Origin: an uncultured Methylococcaceae bacterium
Lineage (GTDB): Bacteria; Pseudomonadota; Gammaproteobacteria; Methylococcales; Methylomonadaceae
DNA length: 14,300 nt
Direction of reading: 5' to 3'
Assembly: GCA_903873045.1 (NCBI GenBank)
Contig: CAIQND010000437.1
Coordinates: 1-14,300 of the forward strand
Below, in pieces: positions 8,701 through 14,300 of the stretch. The notes beneath the pieces are model-generated. The model was not told where the DNA came from, searched no databases, and saw only the letters and a program-made list of their open reading frames with translations. Within the stretch, counting starts at the first letter, position 1. Each line of letters starts with the position of its first letter. A program made the translations under genes and the position numbers.

Positions 8701-9394
8701 TGAAGAAAGCCTCTTTATTCTTGAATAGCTTGTTACGCGCCAAGCCGTCGTTCGGAAAACGCATTTCCAAAATCACGGAATGTGGGCTGCCCTCGTTATC
8801 AAAAACCGTATAACTATGCTCGATTTTGTGATCATTCAAGTCACCAAATTCAGGATCGTTTTCAAGTTCAAGCAACACTTCATACAAGCCGTTTAGTTCA
8901 ACTTTTTTAGGAGCTGGTAATCTGGCTGTATCAATCTGTGGTGCTGGTTGATAAGACAGTTGTAACTGTCCATTCTGATAGTTAGCGTAATAGCCAAAGT
9001 CGCAATTGCAATGACTGCACAACACCCACGCGTTGCGAACTCCCGCTAGATCAATCAATAAACGGCGAAAATCATCGGGCGTGACAGGATTAACGGTGAG
9101 TATCTCTCTGGCAGTAAAAAATGCCTGATTAGGAAAAGCTTGAGTTGAATCAGCGGCAGCTTTTTCGGGAGTGAGTAAATCCTGAATCTTCCAGTTTGCC
9201 CGATAGGCAAGATCAGTAATCACGTAGCATAATGCTTCAAGTAGGGTAATACCAGGGTCGTGTGTGTTGTAATCCGTCCATAGCCTACTTGCCATTTTTT
9301 CAATAAAACCGATGCCTTCCCGCCGCAAACGGTAATAATCTTCCGCTGGCTTAAGATCAGGTTGTTTAGGTATGCTTTCGGGTATCTTATTCAT
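5747..9394 (-). CDS. Afp12-like baseplate wedge protein
   Basis: This 1215-residue protein is likely the larger wedge subunit of the particle's baseplate. The N-terminal segment from about residue 36 reads MASRLWTDYNTHDPGITLLE and continues into a helical LCYVITDLAYR, a signature I associate with Afp12-type and related baseplate proteins. Around residues 850-910 lies a second typical block: VEHLLLRPKFPGD, a CSLC pair, DPYSCRLTFVMPGW, then PAHLLAKICWVD. A small cysteine cluster (CSHCNC) sits near residue 127. The remainder is mixed and includes a helical C-terminal third. The ATG at 9394 overlaps the TGA of the preceding gene by four bases (ATGA), a classic coupling junction. An upstream in-frame GTG at 9406 is possible but would deepen the overlap. 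Assignment to the family is fairly firm; the exact numbering follows Afp nomenclature by position and motif. Confidence 0.86.
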   Translation of the reverse strand: MNKIPESIPKQPDLKPAEDYYRLRREGIGFIEKMASRLWTDYNTHDPGITLLEALCYVITDLAYRANWKIQDLLTPEKAAADSTQAFPNQAFFTAREILTVNPVTPDDFRRLLIDLAGVRNAWVLCSHCNCDFGYYANYQNGQLQLSYQPAPQIDTARLPAPKKVELNGLYEVLLELENDPEFGDLNDHKIEHSYTVFDNEGSPHSVILEMRFPNDGLARNKLFKNKEAFFKLLNVEIATSTAFKKLTAPDLRNHWRNVFFVRFTIKIKGEKNDVTEQAAMRLFGDITAKNDANALTDIQEALNNAGFIDRYWNKLLKINEAVEAAKTALQKHRNLDEEFCHIDVVSVEDIAVCADIEVAPDADIERIQARIWFEIENYFNPPVHFYSLQELLDSDIPVEAIFNGPKLSCGFIKDDELQVAELKKLLRTSDIINRLVDIDGVVAVNNLLLSKYDAEGRLVKGKADPSIEDKNLKFDNNKLSAAWVLYVEENHQPRLYHNLSRFLFFKNGLPFMPRMDEAVQTLTQLHGEAERPKIKNAAIDLSIPSGVFRHPEDYYPLQYSFPLTYGIGTEGLPAGASPERKAQARQLKAYLMVFEQLLANALAQLAHAAQLFSLDFSVDRTYFVKEFSKDLIQGYDDLLSDLSVSKLESIAETKPEFHERRNRFLNHLMARFGEQFGEYALLLTNFQGQQVGLDRLIEDKISFLKAYPLISCDRGKAFNYKVNPSAPDNFSGLKKRVSLLLGYPDLAFSELITASTYQANTVKFPLKNGNDTVWLTSKNDTAQSFQEVIVQMIQLEAYSIIPESTQFRLQLNDKVGNILAQYPDLFNTTAEAEIWRDELIGWSANKRTIIVEHLLLRPKFPGDALYPVEADDACSLCADTDPYSCRLTFVMPGWTAPYNLNMEMRRFADRTMRQESPAHLLAKICWVDNNGFVFNPCEPLLTTLAELLEKDLGTDYVDNQAYQCAKTILESYHKVFKVWFNARKTNYWSKATWEVEINQLFKQLKKSDFTCADSVSEDTWKNLYIELLAYFTHIALVGWQFERFEEAWFQWLDANALVDWTEIRLQERVQTVLKALPNPVFDEKYLCTCTAKIISDYADEFYHWMKDNIANEVALEKFDITELLLNIESRSDLALPKEVTALLIGKTVDGVFVAGVYAEWIEVSYRLWIVVNLLSELRNTYPGATLHDCDDGSDQNPVRLGSTALGSYPLHSST

Positions 9395-12300
9395 TTTGAT
9401 GCACACGGACAGGTTTCGCCAGCCCCGTCTTCCTGAGCTAAGTTAATGGCATTTATATTATGATGACTTGCTGACACCAATATAGAGATCGCTTTCGAGC
9501 CTTCTATTTCAGTAGTATGGAGTAAGCCACCATCTGACTTTATAAAAGTAAAATCCGTTACATAATCCACATAAGCTTGTTCTTCGACAAAATTGATTAA
9601 GGTAGAGAGATAAACCTTTCCTCCAAAGCTAGGATTGCTGCCGTCTGAAAATGCCCAAGGCGAGAGAAAGCGGGTAATCGCGGTATCTAAGGTTTTCTGA
9701 TAAAACGTTTCATCAAAGCCTTCGTAAAATTTGACGTTAAAACGCACTTTGACTTCTTCAAATAATGGATTTTTAACGTGCAGTTTGACAAAGCAAGATA
9801 GTTTTTTTTGTAAAAAGGCTTCAATTTCTGCTAATACGCCAAGACTGGTGTAAGGGCGCAACGGATTATGCAAATTATGGTACTGCTGATTAGGTATGGT
9901 AACGATGGTAATATGCCCTGGAGTAAGTTCATCGTAAGTACCCTGCCCTGTTTCATCGGGTACATATTGCGTATGGTTTAAACATTTAACCCGATAAATT
10001 TGTGGAAAGGCTTCCAGTATCAAGTGTTCATAATCCCAAAGGGTGATGGTACGGTCTTTATGACGTAATCGTTCACTAACACGCGTATAAAAAGTGCTGT
10101 CTTGTTCAGCGGCACGACCACAAAAACTGGCAAACGGCTGACTGACTTTTTTGATTGCCGCATCAGGTTGTTTGAGTTTGTTGATGGTTTCGGCGGTCAA
10201 GGTTTTTGCCAGAAAATCGGGGGCATTATTTTGGTTTTCAAACGTTACTTGTAGACTTTGTGCAGATACGGCTAATAATTTGCAGACGGCCTCACTTTTT
10301 TCAGTAACCGCAGCTCGTAGCCAATATTGTCCAGTCGGTAGCAGGGTATTGTTAGCTGTGGCTTTGTCAGGAATGGCAAAAGTGATAATGCCTGAGTTAA
10401 TCAAACCGTCAGTGTTATCTTGCACATCATATTTATCAAAGCTTTGCCATTCGTTATTGCCCAGATAACTCCATTGAATATGTGGCTTAGGTTTTTCAAG
10501 TAACGGGTCGGCTGAGCCATCAGCGAATTGGAACAGTAATGCTAGGTTTTGTTGTGGCTTGAGAGCTGTTATACCGATATAGAACTCTGCATCATAAATT
10601 TTTTCTTGTGTAGTGGGGTTACGTTCAAAGTAAAACTGTGGAAGTAGGTAAATAGGAGGAATTGGTTTATTATTCTTGTTTTTAAGCCAAGGATGCTGCT
10701 CTGCATGACCAAAAGGGTAGAGATGGAAAAATTTTGCTTGGCGGTTTTCAAAAACTAATTCATCTGTATTATTCAGTTCTATGGTTTGTTTATCCGTTAT
10801 GTAATTTAAACTGAGTTCAGCAATAAATGGCCCTATAGGTTGGACAGGTTTTTTATCTATAATAGTAACTGTGCGATTGACTACTTTTTTTATATAAATG
10901 ATCAGTGCCTGTTCATAAACACTTTGACCAAAATCAGTATTAATTGCCAAACGAACAAAACCATGTTTAGCGTTAGTACTGTAAAACTCTAATGCCGAAA
11001 AATCTGGCTCATCAACAATAGTTCCATTAATTCCTGAGCCGATGGAAAAAGGATTGCTATTAATGCTGACAGGTGAACTGACACCCGATGACTCCCATTT
11101 ATTTGCTTTTAGACAATTAATATTGACGTTGACTGTTTTGTTGTCATAAGGGTTTGGCGGATTTTGCCAGTTAATCTTAATCGCTGCGCTGGAAAGTTTT
11201 TTTTGAAAAACCTCCTTCGAGCCAATAATCAAAGCACTGTTTGCTATAGGTAATGCACCAAACGGTTGAAACGGTTTAGACGTATCAACTGAAGCAAAAT
11301 CATTGGAAACCGCCAATGTTTTTAAGTCTTCCACTTTCACGCTTAGCTCTATTTTCTGTATAGTCATCGCTTCGAGTGTGGTGTAAATAAAATTTTCTGT
11401 GCTGTGTGCAAGCTTAATAAGTAACACGGGTAAATCCGTTTCAAACTGGTAGCCGTGAGTTTTGCTCAGATAGGGGGTGATTGCAGGGTCAGCACCGCTT
11501 AATTTTAATTCAACAATTAGTTGTAATTGGTTAGAGACATTAAAGCTAGGAGTAACTGAAATCCAGCCCTTTTTAGACGTAACCAGACAAACGACATCGC
11601 TGGGCTTTATAGTTGGCACAGAGCCAACAACGCTAAAATCAACGGTAATGGTGCGTGTCCCTTCCGCCATCCACAAATAATGCGAGGCAATTGCAAAACC
11701 GACTTCTGCTTGAGGCATGATAATTTTTGTTAATTTACCGTCATCATCATAGGATTTATTAAAGAAAGGATGCCACGATTTATCGATTGTTGTGAGTTTC
11801 GCGCCTAAGCCATCAGCAGAATCCGCTTTAGGCGAGGCAAATAAACGATTATCTTGGTGGTCTAGTAATTCGTCCTGTTTTTTTGAATCATATTTATGTC
11901 GATAAAGCGTTTTTAATTCCGTTACTTTGGCTTGATTGGCAACAAAATCCTGCTTATTGGCAAAAAAAACATCGATACCTAAATTATCTTTGCCCGCTTT
12001 AAACAGCTCGCCTTTTTTTATCTCGTGCGCGTCAACGTGCTTGGCTAATTCGATTAACAAATGTGCGTGACTGGGTTCGGCGGGTTTTTCTTTAAGTCTT
12101 AAAATATCGCGGTAATAAAAATCCAGATGCCGCTGGGTTAAGGTATTGGTTTCCGCGCGAGCATAATCAAACAGCTTTAGAAACGCCAAAAACAGCGCGT
12201 AATGCGGTTCATGGTTATCCCAGTCACTAAAGGTTTTTTCCAGTTCGGCTTTTGCATCAATCACGACTCGCGCAAAGACTTTTAAGAATTGGTCAAAAAT

Positions 12301-13056
12301 AGCGGTGAACTGGTTGTGGGTAGCGATGTGATTCAGACGTTCAAACACATCGACTCCAGAACCATAAACCGAATTATTGGCAGTCAGGGTTCTATTGACA
12401 TACGTTTGCCAGTTGTCAGTGCCGTCAGTTATCCAGTCTTTGGAAAAATGTCTGGTATAAATATCGGCAAAAACCAGTGTGTTTGCTTCAAACAGCGTCA
12501 AGTCAGGATGTGCTTTGGCAAACGTAGTGTCCGTATCAGGAAAGGCTTTGTGGTAGCGAATCAGTTTTGCCAAAGCGGGTGCAAGCTGGCTTTGAATCAG
12601 GTTGCGTAGTGTTGCCTTGAGTGTTATTTCATCGGGCAGGGATTCTTTTAAGCGTTCAAACTGACTGGCAAGCGTTGCAATAGTGCTAAACAGATAGCCT
12701 AAATGGATTTTTAACTCGGAAATTTTGTCTTTATGGTCACGATTATTTAAAAAATCGAACGATGCTTTAACATTGATTTTGTAATAATCAACATCCTGTA
12801 TGGCCGCCATTGCCAGTTGTACTGACACATCACGACTAAAAAAAATCGCCCAATCACCTGTTGCGGTGTTATTGCGACCATAAAATTTCAAATAGTTGGT
12901 ATACGCTTTGGCAAACACCACATCATTTTCTATTTTTCGTTCATCGACTTTTACATAATCGGGTTTTAGTTGGGCAGAAACGCGCTGATCCTGACTGGTT
13001 CCTTGATGAATCAGTTTTAAGGTGTCGATGTTTGATTTGCAGTCATTGGCGGTCAT
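9391..13056 (-). CDS. Afp11-like baseplate protein with baseplate J/gp6-type C-terminus
   Basis: The 1221-residue product would form the wedge ring around the spike hub together with the Afp12-like protein. The N-terminal ~280 residues are mostly helical and not otherwise recognised. From about 289 to 390 comes a segment (FLKLFDYARAETNTLTQRHL, then DFYYRDILRLKEKPAEP and KKGELFKAGKD) that looks conserved among eCIS Afp11 proteins. A long beta-rich middle follows. Around residues 965-1190 is the baseplate-J-like part: FYTRVSERLRHKDRTITLWD, YEHLILEAFPQIYRVKCLNH, ITIVTIP, a ring-forming FFVKL-like strand and FGGKVYLSTLINFVEEQ. I chose ATG at 13056, two bases after the gp25 gene's TGA; a TTG at 13062 overlapping that stop is the alternative. 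No strong Shine-Dalgarno is seen, consistent with coupling. The protein ends in a Cys-x-Cys tail (CPCASK). Confidence 0.87.
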   Translation of the reverse strand: MTANDCKSNIDTLKLIHQGTSQDQRVSAQLKPDYVKVDERKIENDVVFAKAYTNYLKFYGRNNTATGDWAIFFSRDVSVQLAMAAIQDVDYYKINVKASFDFLNNRDHKDKISELKIHLGYLFSTIATLASQFERLKESLPDEITLKATLRNLIQSQLAPALAKLIRYHKAFPDTDTTFAKAHPDLTLFEANTLVFADIYTRHFSKDWITDGTDNWQTYVNRTLTANNSVYGSGVDVFERLNHIATHNQFTAIFDQFLKVFARVVIDAKAELEKTFSDWDNHEPHYALFLAFLKLFDYARAETNTLTQRHLDFYYRDILRLKEKPAEPSHAHLLIELAKHVDAHEIKKGELFKAGKDNLGIDVFFANKQDFVANQAKVTELKTLYRHKYDSKKQDELLDHQDNRLFASPKADSADGLGAKLTTIDKSWHPFFNKSYDDDGKLTKIIMPQAEVGFAIASHYLWMAEGTRTITVDFSVVGSVPTIKPSDVVCLVTSKKGWISVTPSFNVSNQLQLIVELKLSGADPAITPYLSKTHGYQFETDLPVLLIKLAHSTENFIYTTLEAMTIQKIELSVKVEDLKTLAVSNDFASVDTSKPFQPFGALPIANSALIIGSKEVFQKKLSSAAIKINWQNPPNPYDNKTVNVNINCLKANKWESSGVSSPVSINSNPFSIGSGINGTIVDEPDFSALEFYSTNAKHGFVRLAINTDFGQSVYEQALIIYIKKVVNRTVTIIDKKPVQPIGPFIAELSLNYITDKQTIELNNTDELVFENRQAKFFHLYPFGHAEQHPWLKNKNNKPIPPIYLLPQFYFERNPTTQEKIYDAEFYIGITALKPQQNLALLFQFADGSADPLLEKPKPHIQWSYLGNNEWQSFDKYDVQDNTDGLINSGIITFAIPDKATANNTLLPTGQYWLRAAVTEKSEAVCKLLAVSAQSLQVTFENQNNAPDFLAKTLTAETINKLKQPDAAIKKVSQPFASFCGRAAEQDSTFYTRVSERLRHKDRTITLWDYEHLILEAFPQIYRVKCLNHTQYVPDETGQGTYDELTPGHITIVTIPNQQYHNLHNPLRPYTSLGVLAEIEAFLQKKLSCFVKLHVKNPLFEEVKVRFNVKFYEGFDETFYQKTLDTAITRFLSPWAFSDGSNPSFGGKVYLSTLINFVEEQAYVDYVTDFTFIKSDGGLLHTTEIEGSKAISILVSASHHNINAINLAQEDGAGETCPCASK

Positions 13057-13058
13057 AA

Positions 13059-13502
13059 TCAATCACTATCAGGCAAAAGGTTGACGGTGGCGGTTAGATT
13101 AATATCAGTCCCTTGCAATTTATAATACGGATACACAAAATTGAATCTTGAGTTGGTGGATTTAACCCGATAAATAATTTCTATCAGCACAATGCCTTCC
13201 AGTTCCTGACTATCATCCAGTACGACACTTTCCAGTTCAACGCGTGGCTCGTGATACAAAATGGCGGATTCAATGGTATCTGCCATCAGGGTTTTCATGC
13301 GCGTATCGAGATTTTCAAACAGCAATTCATCCAGATTACAGCCGTATTGCGGCAACATAATCCGTTCACCGCGAAGTGTGCCTAGCAGTATTTCCAGACT
13401 GGAGGCTATATCGGCTTCGCGTTCCAGCATATTGACACTGCCATTTGCCAGATCAAAAGACGGTGGAAATGACCAGCCACGACCCAAAAAAGAATTGTCC
13501 AT
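13059..13502 (-). CDS. gp25-like baseplate wedge protein (GPW/gp25 family; Afp9-like)
   Basis: This 147-residue protein has the size and motif order of the gp25/lysozyme-like baseplate family, which joins the central hub and sheath to the wedges. It opens with GRGWSFPPSFD, then LEREADIASSLEILLGTLRG, the diagnostic ERIMLPQYGCNLDELLFEN, and a strand ending EGIVLIEIIYRVKSTNSR. ATG at 13502 is preceded by GGAGG at 13508-13512 with a five-base spacer, which decides it over the in-frame TTG at 13514. The start is one base after the PAAR gene's TAG, so its ribosome site lies within the end of that gene. The same gene order (spike, PAAR, gp25, wedge proteins) is common in contractile tail loci. Confidence 0.94.
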   Translation of the reverse strand: MDNSFLGRGWSFPPSFDLANGSVNMLEREADIASSLEILLGTLRGERIMLPQYGCNLDELLFENLDTRMKTLMADTIESAILYHEPRVELESVVLDDSQELEGIVLIEIIYRVKSTNSRFNFVYPYYKLQGTDINLTATVNLLPDSD

Positions 13503-13503
13503 G

Positions 13504-13773
13504 CTAGCCTCCAATTAATACCGTCAATGCCGCAGGCGGCATGACAACACCACCCGCAGCGGTTGGATCAGCCATTCTGGCAGCGGGCATTCCGCCTATC
13601 ATCACGGTTGCCGAGCCTTTTATAATGGCATCTACACCGCAACCATCACCCATGCGGGCGGCAGGCAGTCCTGCAATCAAAACCGTGGGCGCACCAGGCG
13701 GTATAATAGGCACAGGTGCGCCAAAAGTCGCGCTACTAACAATCATATCGGTAATGCGTGCGGCGGGTGGCAT
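13504..13773 (-). CDS. PAAR-type spike tip protein (Afp10-like)
   Basis: The 89-residue protein is a PAAR-type spike tip, which sharpens the end of the VgrG/gp5 trimer and may carry cargo. It starts MPPAARITDMIV, contains a second GLPAARMGD block and a third GGMPAARMADPT block, and is dominated by Gly, Pro and Ala with short hydrophobic strands (APTVLIAG, SATVMIGG, ALTVLIGG). His and Cys ligands seen in some PAAR proteins are sparse here: one Cys (GCGVD) and no His. ATG at 13773 is preceded by AAGGGG at 13780-13785 with a six-base spacer; an in-frame start at 13830 would overlap the VgrG gene and adds an unrelated leader, so I reject it. It carries no C-terminal effector domain. Confidence 0.92.
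   Translation of the reverse strand: MPPAARITDMIVSSATFGAPVPIIPPGAPTVLIAGLPAARMGDGCGVDAIIKGSATVMIGGMPAARMADPTAAGGVVMPPAALTVLIGG
13508..13512 (-). promoter_or_regulatory. Shine-Dalgarno for the gp25-like gene
   Basis: The reverse strand reads GGAGG, then five bases (CTAGC), then ATG at 13502. It lies inside the last codons of the PAAR gene, whose stop is one base before the ATG. This settles the start codon and suggests terminating ribosomes feed the next gene. Confidence 0.85.
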
Positions 13774-13779
13774 TTTTAA

Positions 13780-13785
13780 CCCCTT
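13780..13785 (-). promoter_or_regulatory. Shine-Dalgarno for the PAAR gene
   Basis: The reverse strand reads AAGGGG, six bases, then ATG at 13773. It sits in the 13-base gap just after the VgrG stop and decides the PAAR start against the longer in-frame alternative at 13830. Confidence 0.8.
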
Positions 13786-13786
13786 G

Positions 13787-14300
13787 TTAATTAATTTGCA
13801 CCATGCCACCTTGAATAACGGTAGTGGCACTGCCTTTTATGGTTGTACTCGCACCAGAGACTTCGGCACTGCCGCTACCCGATGCCTTGAATGCAGTTTG
13901 TGCTTTTAACTCAATATTCATACCTTCAGTTTTGACATCCTTATCGGCTTTTAAACTCAGCTCTTTACTGCTTTCGATTTTGATGCCACTGTCATTCAAG
14001 GTAATTTTGTTGCTATTTTGGTCTTCAAACACGATGCCTTTATCTTCGTCGGAAATGGTGATTTTGTTGCCGCCTGGCGTTTCTAAAGTGATGGTTTTTT
14101 TTTCATCATCAAAGGTCAATTTCATTTTTTCGCGGCTGACATAACCTTTACGATGATTATCATCTTTAGCAGATTCTGGCGCGGGTTTCGCGCTGCTGTG
14201 ACACATACCCAAAATTACGGGATAACGAGGATCATCATTTAGAAAACCGACAATGACTTCATCGCCGATTTCAGGACGGAAAAATGTGCCGCGTTGTTTA
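13787..14300 (-). CDS. VgrG/gp5-like spike protein, C-terminal part (Afp8-like, cut by right edge)
   Basis: The open frame enters from the right edge and ends at TAA 13787-13789, giving 170 visible residues. The first part, read by me from the reverse strand beyond the nearest internal start, is the end of an OB-fold: GTFFRPEIGDEVIVGFLNDD followed by PRYPVILGM, a textbook gp5/VgrG motif. It is followed by a linker, then a repetitive polar beta region (KLTFDDEKKTITLETPGGNK, ITISDEDKGIVFEDQNSNKI, KIESSKELSLKADKDV) expected to form the triple-stranded beta-helix needle, ending GGMVQIN. The TTG at 14212 is internal, so it is not the start. The N-terminal gp27-like hub part lies outside the window. 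No effector domain follows the needle. A short A/T run of nine bases (14095-14103) sits inside the needle coding region. Confidence 0.93.
   Translation of the reverse strand, partial: KQRGTFFRPEIGDEVIVGFLNDDPRYPVILGMCHSSAKPAPESAKDDNHRKGYVSREKMKLTFDDEKKTITLETPGGNKITISDEDKGIVFEDQNSNKITLNDSGIKIESSKELSLKADKDVKTEGMNIELKAQTAFKASGSGSAEVSGASTTIKGSATTVIQGGMVQIN

Larger units (their letters stand above)
1..14300 (-). other. Baseplate segment of an eCIS (phage-tail-like injection particle) operon
   Basis: Seven genes in one direction: VgrG, PAAR, gp25, Afp11-like, Afp12-like, a 1541-residue repeat protein and a tape measure protein. Junctions are 13, 1, 2, -4, 23 and 11 bases, leaving no internal terminator or promoter space outside coding sequence. 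Both ends are open, so the operon continues. Presence of Afp11/Afp12-type and CIS tape-measure proteins, without Tss membrane-complex genes in view, favours eCIS over a conventional type VI secretion system, although a membrane-anchored or thylakoid-type variant cannot be excluded from this window. Confidence 0.85.

Noticed and set aside
13504..13830. Longer PAAR start at 13830
   Set aside because: The leader MPLPLFKVAWCK is the out-of-frame reading of the VgrG end; AAGGGG directly before ATG 13773 and the family-typical MPPAARITD start favour the shorter form.
13541..13909. 122-codon plus-strand open frame rich in Pro, Gly and Ala
   Set aside because: Mirror of the PAAR and VgrG genes; its composition is the antisense reading of Gly/Pro/Ala codons.
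14095..14103. Nine-T run (A9 in the coding strand) as a possible programmed frameshift site in the VgrG gene
   Set aside because: The frame stays open and sensible through it (DDEKKTITLE), no alternative-frame product of note follows, and no stimulatory structure was evident by eye.

Overview
The window is one continuous, leftward-transcribed (minus strand) operon segment encoding the baseplate end of a contractile phage-tail-like particle, best matched to an extracellular contractile injection system (eCIS; Afp/PVC-like family). Strong Shine-Dalgarno sequences before two genes and the general character of the proteins suggest a moderately AT-rich Gram-negative bacterium, perhaps a gammaproteobacterium. 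However, the largest protein carries SprB-like Gly-Gly-x-Pro-Pro-Tyr repeats of a kind best known from Bacteroidetes. I cannot name the organism, and the taxonomic guess is weak.

Layout in order of transcription (right to left): (1) 13787-14300, the C-terminal part of a VgrG/gp5-like spike, cut by the right edge; (2) 13504-13773, a small PAAR-type spike tip; (3) 13059-13502, a gp25-like baseplate wedge protein; (4) 9391-13056, a 1221-residue Afp11-like baseplate protein with a baseplate-J/gp6-type C-terminal region; (5) 5747-9394, a 1215-residue Afp12-like baseplate protein; (6) 1098-5723, a 1541-residue protein with a conserved-looking but functionally unassigned N-terminal two thirds, three 149-residue tandem units (each two Ig/SprB-like modules) and a beta-rich C-terminus; (7) 1-1086, the N-terminal part of a contractile injection system tape-measure-family protein, cut by the left edge. 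This last gene is open to the window end.

Gaps between genes are 13, 1, 2, -4, 23 and 11 bases, so there is no room for internal promoters or terminators outside coding sequence. The whole set is probably one transcript, with translational coupling at several junctions. Functionally, the VgrG trimer capped by PAAR forms the puncturing spike; gp25 ties the spike hub and sheath to the wedges; Afp11 and Afp12 build the wedge ring. The 1541-residue protein occupies the place where fibre or receptor-binding genes are often found and could be an outward-facing baseplate or fibre component. The tape-measure protein would set tube length. Sheath and tube genes are expected beyond the right edge, and the AAA+ ATPase and terminator genes beyond the left edge. 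No RNA gene, mobile element, CRISPR array or convincing plus-strand gene was found.

The most interesting item is the 1541-residue repeat protein. Its three repeat units have exactly equal 447-base spacing at an anchor Gly-Cys, and unit 2 has lost two cysteines together (both to tyrosine). This points to a disulfide pair in the other two units.
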